A DNA stretch of 32,782 bases from an uncultured Clostridia bacterium (lineage in GTDB: Bacteria; Bacillota_A; Clostridia; Oscillospirales; Oscillospiraceae). The notes under the pieces were generated by a model that was not told where the DNA came from, searched no databases, and was given only the letters and a program-made list of their open reading frames with translations. Location: assembly GCA_949289625.1 (NCBI GenBank), contig CASEPH010000218.1:1-32782 (forward strand), given 5' to 3'. Both the position numbers and the translations under genes were made by a program. Below are positions 1 through 7,506 of this stretch, piece after piece (within the stretch, counting starts at the first letter, position 1; the number at the start of each line of letters is the position of its first letter).

Positions 1-305
1 ACAATGGCTTTGAGTTCACCAACCGCTTTTCCAACAGTAAGCGGGATCTTCCCACCCTCTTTGAGGCCACTGCTGTAAGGCTGGGCATCCGGCACAAGCT
101 CATCCGCCCATACACGCCCCGCCACAACGGCAAAGTGGAGCACAGCCACCGAGAGGACCAGAAACGCTTTTACTCCTGCCACAGGTTTTTCTCACTTGAC
201 GACTTTGCTAAACAGCTTGCTGTCCATAACCGTCGTTCCAATAACTTCCCTATGAGACCTTTGGGCTGGCTTTCTCCCTTAGCGTTCACTGCCCAATATG
301 TTTGA
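1..305 (+). CDS. DDE transposase, integrase core, C-terminal fragment (cut by window edge)
   Basis: The frame is open from base 3 to a TGA at 303-305 and has no start inside the window. The visible 100 residues are the end of an rve-type integrase core. The first visible codons read NGFEF, and the two bases before them (AC) fit a GAC codon, so the second catalytic Asp is probably just outside. The third acidic residue is the Glu of the HNGKVEHSHRE motif. Spacing from the presumed Asp to this Glu is about 45 residues, longer than the usual 35 because of an inserted NSKRDLPTLFE-like stretch. This resembles IS3/IS481-type transposases, but the family is not certain. Whether the element is intact upstream cannot be told. 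No terminal inverted repeat was identified after the stop. Confidence 0.85.
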   Translation, partial: NGFEFTNRFSNSKRDLPTLFEATAVRLGIRHKLIRPYTPRHNGKVEHSHREDQKRFYSCHRFFSLDDFAKQLAVHNRRSNNFPMRPLGWLSPLAFTAQYV

Positions 306-460
306 CAAACCTACATTCCACCCCAATAGATTTTGTGGGGTTATGGCGGATAGACAGGAAACCTGCCGAAGGTATGGATTTCAATAAAAAGATGCCGCCT
401 AGTTGGCGGCATCTAAAAGGATAGGACGATTTTAGCAGTGCAAGAATGGGGAACCGCTGC
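306..460. other. intergenic stretch between transposase and radC
   Basis: No credible gene is seen here. It holds the presumed outer end of the insertion element, which I could not delimit, and the radC terminator at 390-414. No target-site duplication could be assigned because the left end of the element lies outside the window. Confidence 0.6.
385..414 (-). terminator. Rho-independent terminator of pyrE-radC
   Basis: A perfect 10-bp inverted repeat (AGATGCCGCC at 390-399, GGCGGCATCT at 405-414) has a 5-base loop. On the minus strand it is followed by a run of T (385-389). It lies about 45 bases after the radC stop. The plus side has only a short T/A tract, so it acts mainly for minus-strand transcripts. 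Confidence 0.85.
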
Positions 461-1195
461 TTAGCGTATTCCGAACCCGGAGTGAGACAGAAGCCCGCTT
501 TCCGCCATGGAGACATAGTCTCCGTCGGCAACTACAATATGATCGGCCAGCAGAACATCCACCATATCCAGCGCCTTTTGTACCAGTTCTGTGGTACGAA
601 TATCCTCTTGAGAAGGGATGGCAATGCCGCTGGTGTGGTTGTGCGCCAGGATCACAGAAGAAGCTTTGATTCGCAGTGCATATTCCACCACGCTGCGGAC
701 GCTGAGGTTGGCGGAATTGATGGTACCGGTGAAAAGCTTGTCGCAACCCAAAACCTTGCATTTGGCATCCAGGGCCAGCAAATAGACCATTTCCTCGGTG
801 GCACCGAAAAAGTAATGGACCAGATAATTTCCACACATTTGTGTGTTGCTGAGAATATGCTCAATTTTGTTCTGGCAAATCTGCTGCCTGCGGGCCACAG
901 CCATGGTCAGTTTGATCAGGGCCGCTGCGTTTTCGGTCAATCCGCCATACTGCATCAGATCCTCCACCGAAGCGTCAAAGACTTTGGCCAGAGAGCCGTA
1001 AACGTCTAGGAGCCGGTGGGCGATGGGGTTAGTATCCTGACGAGGAATGGCATAGAAGAGCAGAAGTTCCAGCACGTTCACATCCGGAATGGGATCCAAA
1101 CCGTGGGACAGGAAGGTTTTACGCAGTCGTTCCCGGTGTCCGCTGTGAGAAACCTTCTTGGCTGAACTGGTGGGAGAACATGCTTTTGCTGTCAT
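461..1195 (-). CDS. radC: RadC family JAB-domain protein
   Basis: A 244-residue protein of normal RadC length. The N-terminal third is a helix-hairpin-helix-like region (ERLRKTFLSHG, then LELLLFYAIPRQD). The C-terminal half is the JAB/MPN domain with the metal-binding signature AHNHTSG followed about 7 residues later by the Asp of SQED. The family was named as DNA repair, but its biochemical role is not settled; the metal site suggests a hydrolase or nuclease-like fold. Its ATG overlaps the pyrE stop codon by 4 bases (ATGA at 1192-1195), so translation is probably coupled. A strong terminator follows. The start is well fixed by the overlap. Confidence 0.93.
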   Translation of the reverse strand: MTAKACSPTSSAKKVSHSGHRERLRKTFLSHGLDPIPDVNVLELLLFYAIPRQDTNPIAHRLLDVYGSLAKVFDASVEDLMQYGGLTENAAALIKLTMAVARRQQICQNKIEHILSNTQMCGNYLVHYFFGATEEMVYLLALDAKCKVLGCDKLFTGTINSANLSVRSVVEYALRIKASSVILAHNHTSGIAIPSQEDIRTTELVQKALDMVDVLLADHIVVADGDYVSMAESGLLSHSGFGIR

Positions 1196-1872
1196 TGCTT
1201 TGCGCCGTAGAGCTCGAGATAAGCTTCCATCTTTTGCTTCATGACGTCATCAATGTACACCGTTCCATCGATGGGCCGGTTGTGAAGGTAGGAAATGATC
1301 TGCCGAACTGTGACGATGGGATAGACAGCGATTCCGTAGTCCTGCCGTAGCTCGTCCAAAGCGGATTTTTCGCCAGTGCCTTTTTCCATACGGTCCACAG
1401 AGACGAACAGTGCCTTGATCTGCACGTCGGCGATCTGCTGGAACAGGGCGATGGATTCCCGGACAGCAGTACCGGCGGTTACCACGTCCTCCACAATAGC
1501 GATGCGGTCGCCGGACTTGACCTTTGCGCCCACCATGCTGCCGCCTTCGCCATGATCCTTTGCCTCCTTGCGGTTGAAGCAGTAGGGATAGTCCTCCTGA
1601 TAATTCCGGTACAGGCTTGCAGCGGCCGTGACCACCAGAGGAATCCCCTTGTAGGCGGGGCCAAACAGTACGTCTGCGCCTCCGACCTCGGACAGATGCT
1701 CGTGGATGCAGGCGGCATAGTAGTTGCCCAGCTCCTCGGCTTGGGCACCGGTTTTGTAGTTGCCGGTGTTGATAAAGTAGGGTGTTTTTCTACCGGATTT
1801 TGTGGTGAAGTCGCCAAAGGTCAGGACACCGGCTCGCACCATAAATTCGATAAAGGATTCCTGATATGTCAT
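1192..1872 (-). CDS. pyrE: Orotate phosphoribosyltransferase
   Basis: Converts orotate and PRPP to orotidine 5'-monophosphate in de novo pyrimidine synthesis. The protein has 226 residues from the ATG at 1870-1872, which has an ideal GGAGGAG ribosome binding site 4 bases upstream; an in-frame GTG at 1923 would add 17 unconvincing residues and falls on the promoter -10. The PRPP-binding loop is seen as IAIVEDVVTAGTA, and the N-terminal part has the family pattern GDFTTKSGRKTPYF and FGPAYKGIPL. It is the first gene of a two-gene unit with radC. No other pyr genes are in the window and I see no PyrR-type attenuator in its short leader. Confidence 0.96.
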   Translation of the reverse strand: MTYQESFIEFMVRAGVLTFGDFTTKSGRKTPYFINTGNYKTGAQAEELGNYYAACIHEHLSEVGGADVLFGPAYKGIPLVVTAAASLYRNYQEDYPYCFNRKEAKDHGEGGSMVGAKVKSGDRIAIVEDVVTAGTAVRESIALFQQIADVQIKALFVSVDRMEKGTGEKSALDELRQDYGIAVYPIVTVRQIISYLHNRPIDGTVYIDDVMKQKMEAYLELYGAKQ

Positions 1873-1913
1873 ATGCTCCTCCTTCAATGTTCCGTTGTCA
1901 TATCGTGCCTTAT

Positions 1914-1922
1914 AGTATATCA
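1914..1922 (-). promoter_or_regulatory. Extended -10 promoter for pyrE-radC
   Basis: On the minus strand the sequence reads TGATATACT, a TGn extended -10 with hexamer TATACT (1914-1919). No good -35 is present at 17 bases, which fits an extended -10 promoter. It sits about 40 bases upstream of the pyrE start. Confidence 0.6.
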
Positions 1923-2000
1923 CAGAAAAACAACCTGGGAAAGTGCAAATGCGGCAAAAACGGTATTTTTTTCGGTAAAAGCAGGTTTTTTTGACGGAAA

Positions 2001-2030
2001 TTGCGGCGCATCCAGAGAGATGTGCCGCAA
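2001..2030 (-). terminator. Hairpin after the acyl-CoA ligase gene
   Basis: Inverted repeat TTGCGGC-a-CATC / GATG-c-GCCGCAA (one A/C mismatch, 6-base loop) starts 8 bases after the ligase stop on the minus strand. Only a short T run follows, so it may be a modest terminator. Confidence 0.55.
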
Positions 2031-2037
2031 CGTGAAG

Positions 2038-3687
2038 TTATATGGCGATGCCGTTTTGTGCGGCAACCAGATTTTCCACGCAGTAGATCTCCCGGAGCTT
2101 TGGCTTTTCGATCTTGCCGGTGGCATTGCGGGGAATCTCCGCAAAGATCAGCTTTTTCGGACGCTTATACCGGGGCAGCTCGCTGCAGAAGTGGTTGACC
2201 TCATCTTCCGTCAGGGTATACCCTTCCTTGACTTCAATAATGGCTGCGGTAATCTCCCCCAAACGATGGTCCGGCATTCCGATTACGGCCACATCCTTGA
2301 TAGCCATATTGGTGCGCAGGAAGTCCTCAATCTGGACAGGGTAGATATTCTCTCCGCCGGAGATGATGACATCTTTTTTGCGATCCACCAGGAAGTAAAA
2401 GCCGTCCTCGTCCTGCATGGCCATATCGCCGGTTTTGAGCCAGCCGTCCTTGGTCAAAACCTGGGCGGTAGCTTCCGGATCATTGTAATAGCAAGTCATG
2501 ACGCCGGGACCCTTGACACAAAGCTCACCCACAGACCCGGGCTGAACTTCGGTGCAGCCATCCTCCTCCACAATCTTGCACTGCCAGCCGTAGCCGGGAA
2601 TGCCAATGGCGCCCACCTTGTGGATGTTCTCCATGCCCAGATGGACACAGCCGGGACCGGTGGATTCGGAAAGGCCATAGTTGGTGTCGTATTTATGGTT
2701 GGGGAAGTAGGCCAGCCAGCGCTTAATCAGGGCGGGCGGCACGGGCTGCGCGCCAATATGCATCAGTCGCCACTGGGCGGTTTCATAGTCGGAGAGCTGG
2801 AGGTCCCCCCGATCCAGCGCGTCCAGCAGGTCCTGGGCCCAGGGCACCAGCAACCAGACAATGGTGCATTTCTCCTGAGACACAGCCTCCAAAATCGCTT
2901 TGGGAGAAGTGCCCTTCAGCAGCACCGCCTTGGAGCCGGAAATCAGAGAGCCGAACCAGTGCATTTTGGCCCCGGTATGGTACAGCGGTGGGATCAGCAG
3001 GAAACAGTCGTCACGGCTGGTCTCGTGATGCTTTTGCTCCATCCGGGCCGACTGCATCAGGCTTTCGTGGTTATGTAGAATGGCCTTGGGAAAGCCGGTG
3101 GTACCGGAGGAAAAATAGATGGCGGCGTCGTCCTCGTCCTCGATGCGAACCAGAGGCGCAGCGGAAGAGAAATTGACCACCTGCTGGTCGTAGTCCTCGG
3201 CAAAGGTGGGGCAGATGCCGGCGCCCACATACAAAAGCAGCCGACTGTCGCCAATATCTTCGGCAATTTCCTCCACACGGCCGATAAATTCTGGACCAAA
3301 GAGCAGCACGTCTGTGTCAGAAAGCTCCACGCAGTAACGGATCTCCTCTGCGGAGAATCGGAAATTCATGGGTACCACCACAGCGCCGGTTTTGAGAATG
3401 CCAAAATAAATGGGCAGGAATTCCAGGCAATTCATCAGCAGAATGGCCACTTTGTTGCCCTTGCCGATGCCGCGATCCATCAGCATATTGGCTACCCGGT
3501 TGGCTTTTTCATCAAAAACCTGCCAGGTGATCTCCCGGCGATAGGCTGTGGTAGGGGCGGGCATAATCAAATCATATTCTTTCCAGGTGATCCTGCGTTT
3601 TTCCTGAATTTCGGGATTGATTTCCACCAGGGCGGTTTCCTGCCCGTAGAGCTTGGCGTTGCGTTCCAGCAAATCGGTGATTGGCAT
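2038..3687 (-). CDS. AMP-forming acyl-CoA ligase (ANL superfamily)
   Basis: A 549-residue adenylate-forming enzyme that would activate a carboxylic acid with ATP and CoA. Motifs in order: P-loop YFSSGTTGFPKA (usual final Gly is Ala), A5 motif NYGLSES, A7 KTGD, A8 hinge DRKKDVIISGGENIYP, and the A10 lysine in NATGKIEKPK. Substrate cannot be read from the sequence; fatty, aromatic and bile acids are all possible in this family. Around residues 34-60 there is an extra segment in which ITWKEYD is followed about 20 residues later by ITWQVFD, as if the usual short N-terminal strand were duplicated. It is a single-gene unit with its own promoter at 3754-3782 and a hairpin after it. The start at 3687 has a GAAAGGAAG site upstream. 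Confidence 0.93.
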   Translation of the reverse strand: MPITDLLERNAKLYGQETALVEINPEIQEKRRITWKEYDLIMPAPTTAYRREITWQVFDEKANRVANMLMDRGIGKGNKVAILLMNCLEFLPIYFGILKTGAVVVPMNFRFSAEEIRYCVELSDTDVLLFGPEFIGRVEEIAEDIGDSRLLLYVGAGICPTFAEDYDQQVVNFSSAAPLVRIEDEDDAAIYFSSGTTGFPKAILHNHESLMQSARMEQKHHETSRDDCFLLIPPLYHTGAKMHWFGSLISGSKAVLLKGTSPKAILEAVSQEKCTIVWLLVPWAQDLLDALDRGDLQLSDYETAQWRLMHIGAQPVPPALIKRWLAYFPNHKYDTNYGLSESTGPGCVHLGMENIHKVGAIGIPGYGWQCKIVEEDGCTEVQPGSVGELCVKGPGVMTCYYNDPEATAQVLTKDGWLKTGDMAMQDEDGFYFLVDRKKDVIISGGENIYPVQIEDFLRTNMAIKDVAVIGMPDHRLGEITAAIIEVKEGYTLTEDEVNHFCSELPRYKRPKKLIFAEIPRNATGKIEKPKLREIYCVENLVAAQNGIAI

Positions 3688-3753
3688 GGGCTTGGCTTCC
3701 TTTCTGCAAGTGTTTTACGCTTTTTACCGTTATCAATTTAGCTTGTAAAAGTA

Positions 3754-3782
3754 AGTATACTCGCCAAAGGGCCCGTTGTCAA
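3754..3782 (-). promoter_or_regulatory. Consensus sigma-A promoter of the acyl-CoA ligase
   Basis: On the minus strand: TTGACA (3777-3782), 17-base spacer, TATACT (3754-3759). The -35 overlaps the stop codon of the upstream EamA gene (3779-3781). The leader is about 60 bases. Confidence 0.8.
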
Positions 3783-4636
3783 GGGGAATCGGAATTTGCG
3801 GAATACCAGGCGATACCTGCAATGACGATAACGCCGCCCAGTATCACCGGCAGTGTGGGGATCTCCCGAAACAGGGCCAAACCCAGAAGCGTGGCGAATA
3901 CCGGTTCCAGCAGCTTCACCGTGGAAACATAGGCCGGGGATTCATATTTGAGTCCCCAGGAAAATACGCTATGTCCCAGCAGGGTACAAAACAGACTGAG
4001 CCCCAGTGCGGCTGCATAATCTCTTGGGGCGTAGCCTATGACGGGTGTCCCGGACAGAAGCAGCAGAAGTCCTACGGTGACGGTACCTGCGGTGTAAACC
4101 AGGGTTGTATAGACGGTGGTGGAGCAGGTCCTTCGTACCTTGGCACCAATGAGGGTATAGACCGCCATGCAAAATGCGCCCAAAAGGGCCAGTGCGCTGC
4201 CAATTCCGGCTCCGTTTCCGCTGTTTGCATCCGCGGCGGCAATGAGAACGCTGCCCAAAAAGGTCAGCAGAATGCCGATCCAGCCCCGGCGGGAAACCCG
4301 CTTGTCCAGAAGCAGAGGTGCTGCCAGCGCTACAAAAAACACCTCCGTATCCACCAGGACCACCGCTGACGCGATGGAGGTATACCGAAGGGCGGAAAAA
4401 TAGCAGGTGAAATGAAAGCCCAGAAACACGCCGGAGAGCAGGCTCAGTAGCAGGGTTTTTCGGGAAAGCGTTTTCCGCTCCGACCGATAAGCCATGATCG
4501 ACCAGGGGAGAAGAATCACCGAAGCAAAGAGCATCCGGTAAAATACCAAAACCATGGAAGGGGCCTGAGACAGCCGGACCAAAATAGCGGAACAGCTGAC
4601 CCCTAGGACCCCTAGTAAAATAATCAGCTTTTTCAT
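3779..4636 (-). CDS. EamA/DMT family membrane exporter
   Basis: A 285-residue, very hydrophobic protein with about ten membrane segments arranged as two EamA repeats, roughly residues 3-133 and 146-278. The typical pattern is visible: a conserved pair ending FYRMLFASVILLP in repeat one, and the terminal LLEPVFATLLGLALFRE motif in repeat two. Members export amino acids or other metabolites, or have unknown substrates. Its ATG overlaps the mnmE stop as TAATG, so it is co-translated with mnmE. That link looks like operon economy rather than shared function. No separate promoter or terminator was seen. Confidence 0.92.
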   Translation of the reverse strand: MKKLIILLGVLGVSCSAILVRLSQAPSMVLVFYRMLFASVILLPWSIMAYRSERKTLSRKTLLLSLLSGVFLGFHFTCYFSALRYTSIASAVVLVDTEVFFVALAAPLLLDKRVSRRGWIGILLTFLGSVLIAAADANSGNGAGIGSALALLGAFCMAVYTLIGAKVRRTCSTTVYTTLVYTAGTVTVGLLLLLSGTPVIGYAPRDYAAALGLSLFCTLLGHSVFSWGLKYESPAYVSTVKLLEPVFATLLGLALFREIPTLPVILGGVIVIAGIAWYSANSDSP

Positions 4637-5997
4637 TATTTGCCCACGCAGAACCGGGAGAAAATGTCGTTTGTAATATCCTCCCGCATGGATTGGCCCG
4701 TCAGTCCCGCAATGGCTTCCAGGGCTTCCTCCACATCCAGCAGCACGGCGTCCGGGGTTGCTCCGGAATCCAGCGATTCCAGGGTGCGGGATATGGCATC
4801 CCGGGCAATCCGAATGGCGGTTTCGTGGCGCAAATTGGTCAGCAAAGTGCCATCACAGGGGGCGTCGGAGGCAAAAATCCGTTCCACAGCCGGCGTCAAC
4901 GCCTCCAGACCGTCACCCGTGACGGAAGAGATGGGGAGAATTACCGGGAAATCCAACTGTTGTGGGGTGATCTGCTGGGGCAGATCCGATTTGCTCAGAA
5001 TGCAGATGGCGTTTCTCGCGGCTCTGGCGGCAGCCATGGCTCGATGGTCCTCCTCTGTCAGGGGCTGAGAACCGTCAATGACCACCAGAGCCAAATCTGC
5101 GTCCTTCGCCGCCTCCAGGGCTCGTTCCACCCCCAGTTGTTCCACGGTGTCCTGGGTGTCCCGAATGCCGGCGGTATCCATGAGCCGGAGCACCAGAGAT
5201 CCCATGCGGATCTTTTCCTCCACCGTATCCCGGGTGGTGCCGGGAATGGCGGTAACAATCACCCGTTCATAGCCTGCCAGCGCATTGAGCAGGCTGGATT
5301 TTCCTGCGTTGGGCCGGCCTAGGATCACAGCCTTAACGCCGTTTTTCACCACTCGACCCCGGCCTGCGGTGGCCAAAAGCTGCTCCAAAACTTCTTTTTG
5401 ACGGGTTAGCAGCGCGGAATAGTTTTGCAGGGCAAAATCGTCAATATCCTCATCGGGGTAGTCCAGCACCGCGTGAAAATGACTCATTACAGAAAGCAAA
5501 GCGTCATAGACCGGTGTCAGTTTTCGCAGCAGGGCTCCGCCTACCTGGCCGGCGGCATTGGCTGCGGCGTCGGCGGTTTCCGCCTCAATGAGATCAATCA
5601 CCGCTTCCGCAGCGGTGAGATCCATCCGGCCATTTAAAAAGGCCCGCTTTGTAAATTCTCCCGGCCCGGCCTGTCTGGCCCCCAGGGAGAACAGGCAGGA
5701 AAGGGCCTCGGTCAGGACAGCGGGAGAGCCGTGACATTGCAGTTCCACGGTGTCTTCGCCGGTATAGCTGTTGGGCCCGGGGGTACGGACGGCCAGGATC
5801 CGGTCGATCACCCGGCCGGACCGGTCATGAAGATCATAGAGGCAGAGCTTCCGGGCCGGTGCGCTGGAAAGAGGGCTGCCATAGACCGGGGTTAAGATCC
5901 CGTCAGCTGCTTGGGCGCAGCCGGTACCGCTGAGCCGGATGACGCCGATGCCGGAAGGGGCCAGCGCAGTGGAAATGGCGGCGATAACGTCAGACAT
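4636..5997 (-). CDS. mnmE: tRNA uridine-5-carboxymethylaminomethyl modification GTPase MnmE
   Basis: With MnmG it modifies U34 of certain tRNAs. The 453-residue length matches the family. The N-terminal folate-binding domain begins IAAISTALAPSGIGVIRLSG. The G domain has G1 GRPNAGKSS (about residue 225), G2 GTTRDT and G3 DTAG, and the protein ends in the catalytic C-terminal FCVGK (CxGK). The G4 motif, usually NKxD, reads SKSD (about residue 335), losing the usual Asn. MnmG is not next to it in this window. Ribosome binding site AAAGGTGAT precedes the ATG. The downstream EamA gene overlaps its stop. Confidence 0.96.
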   Translation of the reverse strand: MSDVIAAISTALAPSGIGVIRLSGTGCAQAADGILTPVYGSPLSSAPARKLCLYDLHDRSGRVIDRILAVRTPGPNSYTGEDTVELQCHGSPAVLTEALSCLFSLGARQAGPGEFTKRAFLNGRMDLTAAEAVIDLIEAETADAAANAAGQVGGALLRKLTPVYDALLSVMSHFHAVLDYPDEDIDDFALQNYSALLTRQKEVLEQLLATAGRGRVVKNGVKAVILGRPNAGKSSLLNALAGYERVIVTAIPGTTRDTVEEKIRMGSLVLRLMDTAGIRDTQDTVEQLGVERALEAAKDADLALVVIDGSQPLTEEDHRAMAAARAARNAICILSKSDLPQQITPQQLDFPVILPISSVTGDGLEALTPAVERIFASDAPCDGTLLTNLRHETAIRIARDAISRTLESLDSGATPDAVLLDVEEALEAIAGLTGQSMREDITNDIFSRFCVGK

Positions 5998-6054
5998 TCA
6001 AATCACCTTTTCTGTTCGTTGATCTGGGAAACCGATGGGAGAATACCCTCAGGA

Positions 6055-7404
6055 TTAGGAGTGTTCTCTGCTGCCAGTGAGGCATTTTTCCTTCCAGCGT
6101 CCCGTCAGATAGCGGGTAAAGACGATGGCGGCGCCAAAGACCCAGCCGATCGGAATGGAGTAAAAGATGCTCCGGTAACCGATGGCGGGGAAGGTGGCCA
6201 TCACATTGGCCGTAATGACGCGGATGGCCAGGCTGGTGACGCTGCCGACAGTGGGATAGAGTACGTCGCCGCTGCCCTGAAGTACGCCGTTGGAGACGTA
6301 CATGACGCAAAAGATCAGGAAGAACCAGGCCAGCGTTTTCAGATATTCCACGCCGATAGCGGTGGCAGCTTCGTTCATGTGGAAAAATCCCACGGCGTAG
6401 GGACCGGCGAACACCAGCAGCAGAATAATGCCGGCACAGGTGATCATGGCCATGACCATGGTCTGACGGAATCCTCGCTTGATTCGGTCCAGCTTTCCAG
6501 CGCCGATATTCTGGCCGGTAAAGTTGGACAGGCCCATATAGAACATCATAATGGGGACCATGGCGAAGCTCTCCAGCTTCATGGCGGCGGTAATGGCGGC
6601 GGTGGTGTCCACACCAAAGGAGTTGATGAGCCGCTGCATCAGGACCATGCCTAGGCCAACGGAGCACTGCTGGATGGAGGTGGGTACCCCCAGCCGCAGG
6701 GAGGTGGTAAACATGGTCTTGTCAAAGACAAATTCGCCCTTTTGGAAATGGGCCAGTTCCACCTTGCGGAACAGATAGATTCCTGCCACCACGGCAGATA
6801 CCGCTTGTGCAATGACAGTGGCCCAGGCCACACCTGCCACGGTCCAGAATTGGACAAAGATCAGGTCCAGGACAATATTGAGCAGCGTGGCAGCCAGTAA
6901 AAAGTACATAGTAGAGCGGCTGTCCCCGATGGAACGCAGAATGGCCGCAAAGGTATTATAGGCAAATTGGAAGACCAGTCCAATGCAATAGATGCGGAGA
7001 TACAGCAGGGCGTCGTCCAGAATGGAGGCGTCAGCCTGCAGCAGTCCCTCCAGTAGGGGACGGCTCAGGGCAATGCCCAGAATCGTGATAACCACGCCGG
7101 CCCCCAACAGGGTAAAGCAGGCGGTGGAGAGATTCCGCTGAAACAGCTGTTTGTTTTTCGCGCCAAAATACTGGGAAGCCATGATGCCCACACCGTTGGT
7201 CAGGCCCATGGCCAGGGCCAGCAGTAAAAAGGTGATGGGAAAGCTAGTACCAACAGCGGCCAGTGCTGTCTGTCCAGCGAAATTTCCCACGATAAGGCTG
7301 TCAGCCAGAGAATAAATCTGCTGAAGCAAATTCCCGGCAATCAGCGGCAATGTAAAGGACAAGATGAGCTTCCACTCCTTGCCCTCCGTCATATCTTTTA
7401 CCAT
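6055..7404 (-). CDS. MATE family multidrug/cation antiporter
   Basis: A 449-residue protein with about 12 membrane segments in two MatE repeats. It opens with the family pattern LPLIAGNLLQQIYSLADSLIVGNF and has GVGIMASQYFGA and GQNIGAGK. Such proteins export drugs or metabolites using Na+ or H+ gradients; the substrate is unknown here. I chose the ATG at 7404 because GGGAGG lies 7 bases before it. An in-frame ATG five codons earlier (7419) lacks a ribosome binding site. No clear promoter was seen between it and the serA terminator, so it could receive read-through from serC-serA. Confidence 0.93.
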   Translation of the reverse strand: MVKDMTEGKEWKLILSFTLPLIAGNLLQQIYSLADSLIVGNFAGQTALAAVGTSFPITFLLLALAMGLTNGVGIMASQYFGAKNKQLFQRNLSTACFTLLGAGVVITILGIALSRPLLEGLLQADASILDDALLYLRIYCIGLVFQFAYNTFAAILRSIGDSRSTMYFLLAATLLNIVLDLIFVQFWTVAGVAWATVIAQAVSAVVAGIYLFRKVELAHFQKGEFVFDKTMFTTSLRLGVPTSIQQCSVGLGMVLMQRLINSFGVDTTAAITAAMKLESFAMVPIMMFYMGLSNFTGQNIGAGKLDRIKRGFRQTMVMAMITCAGIILLLVFAGPYAVGFFHMNEAATAIGVEYLKTLAWFFLIFCVMYVSNGVLQGSGDVLYPTVGSVTSLAIRVITANVMATFPAIGYRSIFYSIPIGWVFGAAIVFTRYLTGRWKEKCLTGSREHS

Positions 7405-7440
7405 TTTGAGCCCTCCCATAATCCGTTCGTACCTTGTGCA

Positions 7441-7473
7441 AAACAGGGACGCCGGAAAATCGACGTCCCTGTT
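7441..7473 (-). terminator. Terminator of serC-serA
   Basis: Perfect 10-bp stem AACAGGGACG (7442-7451) / CGTCCCTGTT (7464-7473) with a 12-base loop, about 35 bases after the serA stop. The T run on the minus strand is short (TTTT), so some read-through into the MATE gene is possible. Confidence 0.65.
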
Positions 7474-7506
7474 ATTTTAGCACACAATTCCCAAAAAGGG
7501 AACGAA

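Noticed and set aside
1552..3078. A 508-codon open frame on the plus strand
   Set aside because: It runs antisense to pyrE and the acyl-CoA ligase, has no recognisable domain, and is explained by the codon bias of those GC-rich genes.
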